A stretch of 6,006 nucleotides of DNA from positions 1 to 6,006 of the forward strand of contig JACQHI010000011.1 in NCBI GenBank assembly GCA_016199105.1, read 5' to 3'. The translations under genes were made by a program, and so were the position numbers. Positions 1 through 4,770 of this stretch are shown here, in pieces; position 1 is the stretch's first letter, and each line of letters starts with the position of its first letter. This DNA is from Lentisphaerota bacterium (GTDB lineage Bacteria > Verrucomicrobiota > Kiritimatiellia > JAAZAB01). The notes beneath the pieces were generated by a model. The model did no database searches. It worked only from the letters and a program-made list of their open reading frames with translations, and was not told the origin of the DNA.

Positions 1-4
1 CTGC

Positions 5-54
5 CCGCCGTCTTCTCCCCGGACGGCGGCCAGTCCCGGGCGACGTGGCCGCCC
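5..54. repeat. Two adjacent short inverted repeats downstream of the leftward operon
   Basis: Two stem-forming repeats lie just past the last gene of the leftward block. The first has perfect 8-base arms, CCGCCGTC at 5-12 and GACGGCGG at 22-29, around a 9-base loop. The second has 5-base arms, GGGCG at 38-42 and CGCCC at 50-54, around a 7-base loop. They could act as the 3' end or terminator of the operon transcript. No T-run follows the stem in the visible leftward direction, so a classical intrinsic terminator is not shown. They could equally be part of an intergenic repeat element or of a gene beyond the window edge. The arms are directly visible; the role is inferred. Confidence 0.35.
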
Positions 55-67
55 TACAACAAAGGCC

Positions 68-643
68 TCATGATGTCGACGGCGGCGGCTCGACCGGAGG
101 TGGTGGCACCTCCGTCACAGCGGGAGAGCCCGCAGCGCCCTCTGTTCCACCCGACAGCATGGCCATGACTTCCTTTTGCACGGGTTCAAGCTGATCCAGA
201 CTCAACGCGGGATCCACAATGATAAAACTTTCACCGGTCTTCCGGTGTTCATACACACGGACCCTGACGCCGTCTTCCCGGACCTGCACAGCCCGCTCCA
301 CGAGAATCCGCCGCCGCTCCAGCATGACGGCCAGAATGAACATGCTGTTTTTCTTCACGGCATCCCCTTTTTCCATCAAGCCGCGGAGCAGGGATTCCGC
401 CGTCTCTTTTTTCAGGGGTTCGGGCGGCGGGGGGGGCGGCAGGCGAAACACGCCCTTCCAAGAACTGACCGCCTCGACGGCGGCATTCTGGCCGGCCCAG
501 CACGGCTCGCAGAAATCCGACCGCTCATAGCCGTCTTTTCCGAACACCAGCCGGGACATGGTCGCTTGATGGTCGGCGAACAACGTCTGGCACTGGGCGC
601 AGGCCTTCCCGATCGCCTTGATATCCCAATCCTGATTAAGCAT
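68..643 (-). CDS. Conserved hypothetical protein with N-terminal CxxC...CxxC zinc ribbon
   Basis: The protein has 191 residues. Near the N-terminus it carries C15-x2-C18 and C45-x2-C48 (the second pair in the string FCEPCW), which suits a four-cysteine zinc ribbon. A proline run (about residues 69-74) links this to a charged, probably helical segment (about 75-155) with a basic LERRR stretch and ending near PVQKEVMAML. The tail is a low-complexity Pro/Ser/Thr stretch. From memory, proteins of this plan (short ribbon, Pro linker, basic helix, terminal VQ helix) recur as hypotheticals in Planctomycetes-like genomes, but no function is known to me. The start overlaps the end of pgsA by 8 bases. 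A GGTGA Shine-Dalgarno match at 650-654 sits 6 bases upstream, which supports this start and suggests translational coupling. There is no signal peptide or membrane segment, so it is probably cytoplasmic. Binding of a nucleic acid or protein partner is possible but unproven. Confidence 0.8.
   Translation of the reverse strand: MLNQDWDIKAIGKACAQCQTLFADHQATMSRLVFGKDGYERSDFCEPCWAGQNAAVEAVSSWKGVFRLPPPPPPEPLKKETAESLLRGLMEKGDAVKKNSMFILAVMLERRRILVERAVQVREDGVRVRVYEHRKTGESFIIVDPALSLDQLEPVQKEVMAMLSGGTEGAAGSPAVTEVPPPPVEPPPSTS
415..440. other. G-rich tract with G-quadruplex potential and an 8-base homopolymer
   Basis: The plus strand has GGGG at 415-418, GGG at 422-424 and an unbroken run of eight G at 429-436. 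These can be read as four G-triplets separated by loops of 2 to 4 bases, the usual quadruplex pattern. The tract lies inside the zinc-ribbon gene, where the minus strand encodes its proline run. The G-rich strand is the template strand of that gene. The pattern is seen directly; folding in the cell is inference. Confidence 0.4.
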
Positions 644-1247
644 CGTTCATCACCCAGTCTTTGCATTGCCGGAAATACAGCCAGCCGGAAACGACGGTCA
701 CCACGGCCACCAGCCCCGAAATGGCATGGGTGACATAACTGAAATACAGGTTATAATACTGCTTCAGGAAATCGCCCAGCGCCTGGGGCGTCAACAGGAG
801 CGGCAGGATATCCTCCCGGACCGCCAGTCCAAGGATAATCGTGATGATGGCGATAATCTGCCAGATGGTTTTTTGTTTGCCGACCGAGCCCGCCGGAATG
901 ATCTGACCCCGGTTCGCCGCCAGTATTCGCAGGCCGGTCACCAGCAACTCCCGCGTGATGATGATCACCACGATCCACGCCGGCACGATCTGCGCGATGG
1001 ACACAAAACTGATGAACGCGGCGCACACGATGATTTTATCGGCCAACGGATCCATCAACTGGCCGAACACCGTGATGCCGCAATCGCTCCGGGCCAGGCG
1101 GCCATCCCAGTAATCCGTGATCGCCGCCACGACAAACGTGATCAAGGCGAGCGTTTTCCCGAAGGGAATGACAGGGATGGACAGAAAGAAGGTCATCACG
1201 AAGGCCAGCACCAGCCGGCTGAGCGTCAGTTTATTGGAAATATTCAT
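636..1247 (-). CDS. pgsA: CDP-diacylglycerol--glycerol-3-phosphate 3-phosphatidyltransferase
   Basis: This integral membrane enzyme transfers the phosphatidyl group of CDP-diacylglycerol to glycerol-3-phosphate, giving phosphatidylglycerophosphate, the precursor of phosphatidylglycerol and cardiolipin. The CDP-alcohol phosphotransferase signature D-x2-DG-x2-AR-x8-G-x3-D-x3-D is complete: D45, D48, G49, A52, R53, G62, D66 and D70. These aspartates bind the metal ions and catalyse. The N-terminus NISNKLTLSR is typical of PgsA, and several hydrophobic segments follow, including about 12-29, 32-44, 80-96, 130-142 and 170-192. At 203 residues it is slightly longer than the E. coli enzyme (about 180), mostly at the C-terminus. 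No clear Shine-Dalgarno lies right before the ATG. The nearest one, AAGGAG, is 45 bases upstream and better placed for a possible leader ORF. Phosphatidylserine or cardiolipin synthase relatives share the motif, but the N-terminus and length favour PgsA. Confidence 0.93.
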   Translation of the reverse strand: MNISNKLTLSRLVLAFVMTFFLSIPVIPFGKTLALITFVVAAITDYWDGRLARSDCGITVFGQLMDPLADKIIVCAAFISFVSIAQIVPAWIVVIIITRELLVTGLRILAANRGQIIPAGSVGKQKTIWQIIAIITIILGLAVREDILPLLLTPQALGDFLKQYYNLYFSYVTHAISGLVAVVTVVSGWLYFRQCKDWVMNDA

Positions 1248-1282
1248 ATTGGCGGCGCAAAACCGCAGGTTGTTCGGTTCAC
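1244..1282 (-). CDS. Possible 12-residue leader ORF upstream of pgsA
   Basis: In the 60-base gap between rimO and pgsA, a GTG at 1280-1282 opens a 12-codon reading frame (MNRTTCGFAPPI if GTG is read as Met). It ends in a TGA at 1244-1246 that overlaps the pgsA ATG in an ATGA junction. An AAGGAG at 1293-1298 lies 10 bases before the GTG. This is the only good ribosome-binding sequence in the gap and it is too far from the pgsA ATG to serve it directly. Coupled translation into pgsA would explain both facts. The ORF is so short that chance is a real alternative. Confidence 0.2.
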   Translation of the reverse strand: MNRTTCGFAPPI

Positions 1283-1307
1283 GGTTATGAGGCTCCTTGA
1301 ACAGCAG

Positions 1308-2678
1308 TTACAAGACGTCCGCACACATATCATAATCCCGGTGGGCGGTAAAGCGCGCTTTCACAAATCGGGCCGGCTGCAGGGCCCTGGCCTTGAGCCG
1401 GACCACGCCATCCACCTCCGGCGCTTCGCGTTCGGAGCGGCCGATCCACCCCCCCTTCCGGCGCGCGTCAGGCGCTTCGACCAGGATCTCGGCCGTTTGG
1501 CCGACCCGCGCCCGGTTGTTCCGGTCCACGATTTTCCGCTGGACAGCCATCAGGCGTGCCCGCCGTTCCTCCGCGAGCGCTGCGGGGACAGGGTCCGGCA
1601 GGGACGCCGCGGGCGTGTTTTCCTCGGGGGAAAACACGAACGCGCTCAGGTGCTCGAAACGAATCTCCTCGATAAAATCGAGCAGCGTCTGAAAATGCCG
1701 ATCCGTCTCCCCGGGAAAACCCAGCAGGCACGTCGTCCGCAAGGCGATTCCCGGCAACCCTTCACGCAAACTCCGGATGAGCGCGCGGTACGCGTCCGGC
1801 GAGCCCTTCCGGTTCATCGTCCGCAAAATCCCGGCATCGCAATGCTGGATGGGAATATCCAGGTACCGGCACACCTGCTTCACCGCCGCCATGGCATCGA
1901 GGATCGCCGGCGTCATGCGGTCGGGATGCGCGTACAAGAGACGGATCCAGAACCGGCCTCCCAGACGGCCCAACGCTTCCAACAGCGCCGGCAAACCGGT
2001 CGCCGGAGAAAGGTCCCTTCCGTACGACAGGATATCCTGCGAAATTAGATTGAGTTCCAGGGCGCCATGGGCCAGCAGGTCTTCCGCCTCCTTCAGGATC
2101 TCCAGGAGCCGACGCGACCGATATCGGCCACGGATCAGGGGAATGGCGCAATACGAACAACGGGAATCGCAGCCCTCCGCCACCTTGATATACGCATACG
2201 ACTTGCCGGTGAACCGCACCCGCGCCGGCGGCGGATCGATGACCGCCGTGGACTCGGCGGCAATGTCAAAGAGCGCCGTCTGTTCCCGCAGCAGGCGCCG
2301 GAGAATATCCGGAATCCTCTCCACGTCATCCAGGCCGATGAAGGCATCCACAGCCGGGTAACTCTCGCGCAAGGCGCGTCGGTATCGCTGCGGCATGCAG
2401 CCCGCCACAACGATATGCCGGCCCGGCCCGGCCGCCTTCCAGGCGCAGACCTGCCGGATGGCCCCATCCGATTCCTGCCGGGCATCCCGGATGAAGGCAC
2501 AGGTGTTGACGATGACGATGTCCGCCTCGTCCGGCGAGGGCGCCAGCGTGAATCCGGCGTTTAAAAGCCGGGTGGCCATGACCTCGGAATCGACGAGATT
2601 TTTCGCGCAGCCCAGGCTGATGAACCCCACGGACACGACGGGGGCGCTGGGGGGATCTTGCTTCAATTTGCGCAACAT
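1308..2678 (-). CDS. rimO: Ribosomal protein S12 methylthiotransferase (radical SAM)
   Basis: RimO adds a methylthio group to the beta-carbon of a conserved aspartate in ribosomal protein S12, using S-adenosylmethionine and two [4Fe-4S] clusters. The N-terminal MTTase domain (about 15-135) carries the RimO hallmark SLGCAKNLVDSE and the three auxiliary-cluster cysteines C24, C60 and C94. The radical-SAM core (about 158-380) has CDSRCSYC with C170, C174 and C177. A C-terminal TRAM domain (about 385-456) ends in the RimO-like string RDYDMCADVL. The 456 residues match the family (E. coli about 440). The LVDSE hallmark and the TRAM ending favour RimO over the tRNA enzyme MiaB. The ATG lies 5 bases after the TPR gene's stop with no evident Shine-Dalgarno, so translation probably depends on coupling. 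A perfect 10-bp hairpin lies inside the coding sequence. Confidence 0.96.
   Translation of the reverse strand: MLRKLKQDPPSAPVVSVGFISLGCAKNLVDSEVMATRLLNAGFTLAPSPDEADIVIVNTCAFIRDARQESDGAIRQVCAWKAAGPGRHIVVAGCMPQRYRRALRESYPAVDAFIGLDDVERIPDILRRLLREQTALFDIAAESTAVIDPPPARVRFTGKSYAYIKVAEGCDSRCSYCAIPLIRGRYRSRRLLEILKEAEDLLAHGALELNLISQDILSYGRDLSPATGLPALLEALGRLGGRFWIRLLYAHPDRMTPAILDAMAAVKQVCRYLDIPIQHCDAGILRTMNRKGSPDAYRALIRSLREGLPGIALRTTCLLGFPGETDRHFQTLLDFIEEIRFEHLSAFVFSPEENTPAASLPDPVPAALAEERRARLMAVQRKIVDRNNRARVGQTAEILVEAPDARRKGGWIGRSEREAPEVDGVVRLKARALQPARFVKARFTAHRDYDMCADVL
1614..1638. repeat. Perfect 10-bp inverted repeat inside rimO
   Basis: The arms CGTGTTTTCC (1614-1623) and GGAAAACACG (1629-1638) are exact reverse complements around a 5-base loop. 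In the rimO mRNA this would form a strong hairpin in the codons for FVFSPEENT, a conserved stretch near the end of the radical-SAM core. It may simply follow from those codons, or it may influence mRNA stability or translation speed. Only the symmetry is directly seen. Confidence 0.6.
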
Positions 2679-2683
2679 TTATT

Positions 2684-3355
2684 TCAAGGGGCGGCCGGCG
2701 ATGCCGGCACGGATCGCAGACGGCGATTGACGGCGTTCAGACCGGTTTCCGCATATTGGGTCCAACCGCTCTTCGGATTCGCGGCAAGGAAATCCTCGTA
2801 CACCGCGCGGGCTTCCGGGAAACGTTTGAGCCCGGCCAGGCATCGCGCCTTCCCGAACATCGCCTGCGGCATCAGCCGGTGATCCGGACGCTTTCCGAGA
2901 AACGCGGTGTAAGAATTCAGCGCGTCCTCGTTCTGCTCCTTCGCCTCCTGGCACACCGCCACGCCCAGCTCGGCCACGGCGGCCAACGGATGGTCGGGAT
3001 ACTGCTGAAGAAATTGCACATAGACGCCAAACGCGTCATCGTAGGCCTCCGCTTCATACTGCCGCACCGCCATGGCCAGTTTCGCGAGCGGAACGGACTT
3101 GGAGTCGGGATACTGGCTGACGAGCTCCTCCAATTGTTTCTGGGACTGCGCCACCGAAAGCATTTGTGACGCCTTCTCCTCGGCCCGCTGCCTGCCGCCG
3201 ACATAGCCGCCCACGCCCAAAATGACCGCCCCCGCGATGACCACGCCGATCGCCACATACAGACCGTTCTGCCGCCAGTACGTTTTGACAGCCGCGATGG
3301 AGTCATCATTGCCAGGTTGACTGGCCGTTTCGCCGGTTGGTTTTATCTCTGCCAT
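2684..3355 (-). CDS. Membrane-anchored tetratricopeptide-repeat protein (YfgM-like)
   Basis: The 223-residue protein has a short polar cytoplasmic N-terminus, one membrane segment (about 31-52, rich in Gly, Val, Ile and Ala) and then a soluble helical part (about 55-215). That part reads as three or four degenerate TPR units, with repeating elements such as FLQQYPDHPLAAVAELG, FLGKRPDHRLMPQAMFG and FLAANPKSGWTQYAETG. The architecture of a single N-terminal anchor plus TPRs matches the YfgM/TPR_21-type family, whose E. coli member associates with the SecYEG translocon and periplasmic chaperones. The TPR part would face the periplasm and act as a protein-binding scaffold. The start is backed by an AAGGA 9 bases upstream. 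It follows tRNA-Arg by 38 bases and precedes rimO by 5, so it is probably in the same transcript. A generic TPR protein of another role (for example YbgF/BamD-like) cannot be excluded; no enzymatic motif is visible. Confidence 0.82.
   Translation of the reverse strand: MAEIKPTGETASQPGNDDSIAAVKTYWRQNGLYVAIGVVIAGAVILGVGGYVGGRQRAEEKASQMLSVAQSQKQLEELVSQYPDSKSVPLAKLAMAVRQYEAEAYDDAFGVYVQFLQQYPDHPLAAVAELGVAVCQEAKEQNEDALNSYTAFLGKRPDHRLMPQAMFGKARCLAGLKRFPEARAVYEDFLAANPKSGWTQYAETGLNAVNRRLRSVPASPAAP
2694..2708. repeat. GCCGGC hairpin just upstream of rimO
   Basis: GCCGGC at 2694-2699 and again at 2703-2708 can pair across a 3-base loop. It lies in the last codons of the TPR gene, and its edge is 15 bases from the rimO ATG. 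It could shape ribosome access at the TPR-rimO junction, where no Shine-Dalgarno is seen. Short GC palindromes are common in GC-rich DNA, so its significance is uncertain. Confidence 0.35.
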
Positions 3356-3364
3356 CTGCCTTTT

Positions 3365-3369
3365 TCCTT
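3365..3369 (-). promoter_or_regulatory. Ribosome binding site of the TPR protein gene
   Basis: AAGGA on the minus strand lies 9 bases before the ATG at 3353-3355, inside a purine-rich stretch. It decides this ATG as the start. No terminator hairpin lies between the tRNA end and this site, so the TPR gene can be read as continuing from the tRNA transcript. Confidence 0.65.
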
Positions 3370-3393
3370 TTTACTTCTATCATGGCGCAAGGG

Positions 3394-3467
3394 TACCCCG
3401 GGCGCGACTTGAACGCGCGACCTACAGATTAGGAATCTGTCGCTCTGTCCACCTGAGCTACCGGGGC
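3394..3467 (-). tRNA. tRNA-Arg, anticodon CCT (reads AGG)
   Basis: The 74-base minus-strand sequence folds into a complete cloverleaf. The acceptor stem pairs GCCCCGG with CCGGGGT, including a G1-U72 wobble, with discriminator A at 3394. The D arm is GCTC/GAGC, the anticodon stem is ACAGA/TCTGT around loop TTCCTAA, the variable loop has 5 bases, and the T arm is GCGCG/CGCGC around TTCAAGT. The anticodon CCT occupies 3431-3433, so the tRNA inserts arginine at AGG codons. The 3' CCA is not encoded (the next bases are CCC), so it must be added by tRNA nucleotidyltransferase. A promoter-like sequence lies about 43 bases upstream. The gene heads the leftward block and is divergent from the rightward one. 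No duplicated tRNA 3' end is visible nearby, so there is no sign that an element has integrated here. Confidence 0.96.
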
Positions 3468-3480
3468 ACGTGCCGCGCCG

Positions 3481-3497
3481 CAGTGGTTTGAGCACTG
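3481..3497 (-). other. Small hairpin in the tRNA-Arg leader
   Basis: CAGTG at 3481-3485 pairs with CACTG at 3493-3497 around a 7-base loop, between the proposed promoter and the tRNA 5' end. It might help define the precursor leader that RNase P removes. A 5-bp stem can arise by chance. Confidence 0.25.
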
Positions 3498-3509
3498 GAC
3501 GACGGGGTG

Positions 3510-3538
3510 AAGCTACACCATCGCCGGGACGCCGTCAA
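3510..3538 (-). promoter_or_regulatory. Sigma-70-like promoter for tRNA-Arg and the leftward operon
   Basis: On the minus strand, TTGACG (3533-3538) matches the -35 consensus at five of six positions. TAGCTT (3510-3515) is a partial -10 match (three of six, including the first T-A and last T), at the ideal 17-base spacing. Transcription would start near 3503, leaving a leader of about 35 bases before the tRNA. The weak -10 lowers certainty, but the good -35, spacing and position fit a tRNA promoter. Confidence 0.5.
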
Positions 3539-3596
3539 CCGCCACTTCCAGTATTTTCAGACTTGTATTCCCACCTTCTCCTGTCATTTTACCGGC

Positions 3597-4739
3597 ATGA
3601 CAGACGAGCTTCATGCGCGCAGATCGGCCGGCGACGAGCCGGTTTTCAACACGTTTCGGCGCCAGCCGTTGCGTCCGTTTTACTCGCCGGTTGAATTCCA
3701 GATTGGCGTCGCGCTGCTCGCTTTGCTGGGCGGGATCGCCGGCTGGGTCGCATGGCAAGGGGCCCATCCGGACCCGGAACTTTTCAACGGTCAATCGCGG
3801 CCGTTCGAGGATCAAGGACAACCCACACCCGTATATAAACGCCCGCTTTGGATCGAACCCGAAAGCGCCACGCCCGCTGCGACCACGGGGAACACACTTC
3901 CGGATCCGTTTCCACCGTCAGCGAGCGGCGGGGACTGGCTCGCGAGGGGGATGCCGCAGATGTTCGACGAGTCGAACCTGTACAGCAAAATCGACGGACG
4001 CGAAACCTTTTATAAATCGTATGGTTTTAAGCGGCTGCATTTTCTCACTCTCGTGTCCACCGGGGCGCCGCAGCCGACTATCGATATGGAAGTATTCGAG
4101 CTGGGCTCGGTGAAGAACGCCTTGGGCGCGCTGGTTGCCGAGATGTCCAACCCCGATGCCGTTGTCACGATCAAGGGACAAGGTCTCCGGTATGCCGGCC
4201 GGAACGGCGGTTTTGTCGTGAAAGGACAACACTATGTCCGGCTGATCGGCTCGGACGACACGCCGGCGATCAGCCGGAAGATCGTTTCGCTGAGCGACGC
4301 CTTCCTCGCCGCGTTGCCGGGCGAGCCATTGCCGTGGGCCTACGAGTTCTTCGTGGGTGGACTGCAGGTCAGTCCATCGCGCCTTCAGTATTATGCCGAA
4401 AATGCCTTCTCGTTCGGATTTGCCAACGACGTGTATGTCGTGTCATGGCCGGGAGGCGATACCGAGGTATTCCTTTCGCAACGACCGGGCGCGGACGACG
4501 CACAACTGTTGGCCGGCAAATTCGCCGAAGGGTTTGCCGCCACCGGCCGCCGTGTGCCGGAGGGGGCGAACGGGACCGCTTTATTCAAGAATGAATACAT
4601 CGACGCGATCGACGGCGTGCGCGCGCACGGCCCGTACGTGATCGGCGTACGCCTGGCGAAATCGGCCGACGAGGCCCGTCGGAGGCTTGACCAGATTGCC
4701 TCGCAACTGGACCGGCGCACAGAGGGCAACACCCCTTAG
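3597..4739 (+). CDS. Membrane-anchored DUF6599-like protein of unknown function
   Basis: With the start taken at 3597 the protein has 380 residues. A polar, Arg-containing N-terminus (1-33) precedes one membrane segment (about 34-53, FQIGVALLALLGGIAGWVAW). A Pro-rich linker (about 60-110) follows, then a folded domain (about 115-375) probably outside the cytoplasm. The segment MFDESNLYSKIDGRETFYKS, continuing YGF (residues 122-144), resembles the conserved block of DUF6599 proteins, which usually reads like LYEYINGAAELYLSYGF. This resemblance is from memory and only moderately sure. No catalytic motif or cysteine pair is seen. The frame stays open upstream to a GTG at 3507, but that extension is a Cys/His-rich stretch unlike a protein start and overlaps the promoter region, so the later ATG is preferred. 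No good Shine-Dalgarno precedes it. The Tat-DUF362 gene follows after 31 bases, so the two are probably co-transcribed. Confidence 0.8.
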   Translation: MTDELHARRSAGDEPVFNTFRRQPLRPFYSPVEFQIGVALLALLGGIAGWVAWQGAHPDPELFNGQSRPFEDQGQPTPVYKRPLWIEPESATPAATTGNTLPDPFPPSASGGDWLARGMPQMFDESNLYSKIDGRETFYKSYGFKRLHFLTLVSTGAPQPTIDMEVFELGSVKNALGALVAEMSNPDAVVTIKGQGLRYAGRNGGFVVKGQHYVRLIGSDDTPAISRKIVSLSDAFLAALPGEPLPWAYEFFVGGLQVSPSRLQYYAENAFSFGFANDVYVVSWPGGDTEVFLSQRPGADDAQLLAGKFAEGFAATGRRVPEGANGTALFKNEYIDAIDGVRAHGPYVIGVRLAKSADEARRRLDQIASQLDRRTEGNTP

Positions 4740-4758
4740 AGCACGATCTATCCGGGTT

Positions 4759-4763
4759 AGGAG
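4759..4763 (+). promoter_or_regulatory. Ribosome binding site of the DUF362 gene
   Basis: AGGAG lies 7 bases before the ATG at 4771 and decides that start. The reading frame is open further upstream into the preceding gene, to an ATG at 4687, but that extension overlaps the DUF6599-like gene by 53 bases and would bury the Tat signal even deeper. Confidence 0.75.
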
Positions 4764-4770
4764 ACCGGCC

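Noticed and set aside
1..168. A plus-strand frame open from the window edge, ending at a TGA at 166-168
   Set aside because: It runs antisense through the well-supported end of the zinc-ribbon gene, has no recognisable motif, and its start is outside the window. It could be a real gene's end only if the two genes overlapped by about 100 bases.
666..2048. A 460-codon open frame on the plus strand
   Set aside because: It lies antisense to pgsA and rimO, both of which carry complete family motifs. Its translation is low in hydrophobic order and rich in Arg, Gln, His and Asp, as expected for a shadow frame in GC-rich DNA.
3394..3467. Integration (att) site at the tRNA 3' end
   Set aside because: tRNA-Arg(CCT) genes are common integration targets, but no repeat of the tRNA 3' end, integrase or foreign-looking gene is visible on either side.
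3552..3571. Rightward -10-like sequences TATTTT and TATTCC
   Set aside because: Neither has a plausible -35 at 16 to 18 bases upstream, so the promoter of the rightward block cannot be placed.
3507..3596. A GTG-initiated 30-residue N-terminal extension of the DUF6599-like protein
   Set aside because: It lacks a good ribosome site, overlaps the tRNA promoter region, and adds a Cys/His/Phe-rich stretch that does not resemble a protein start.
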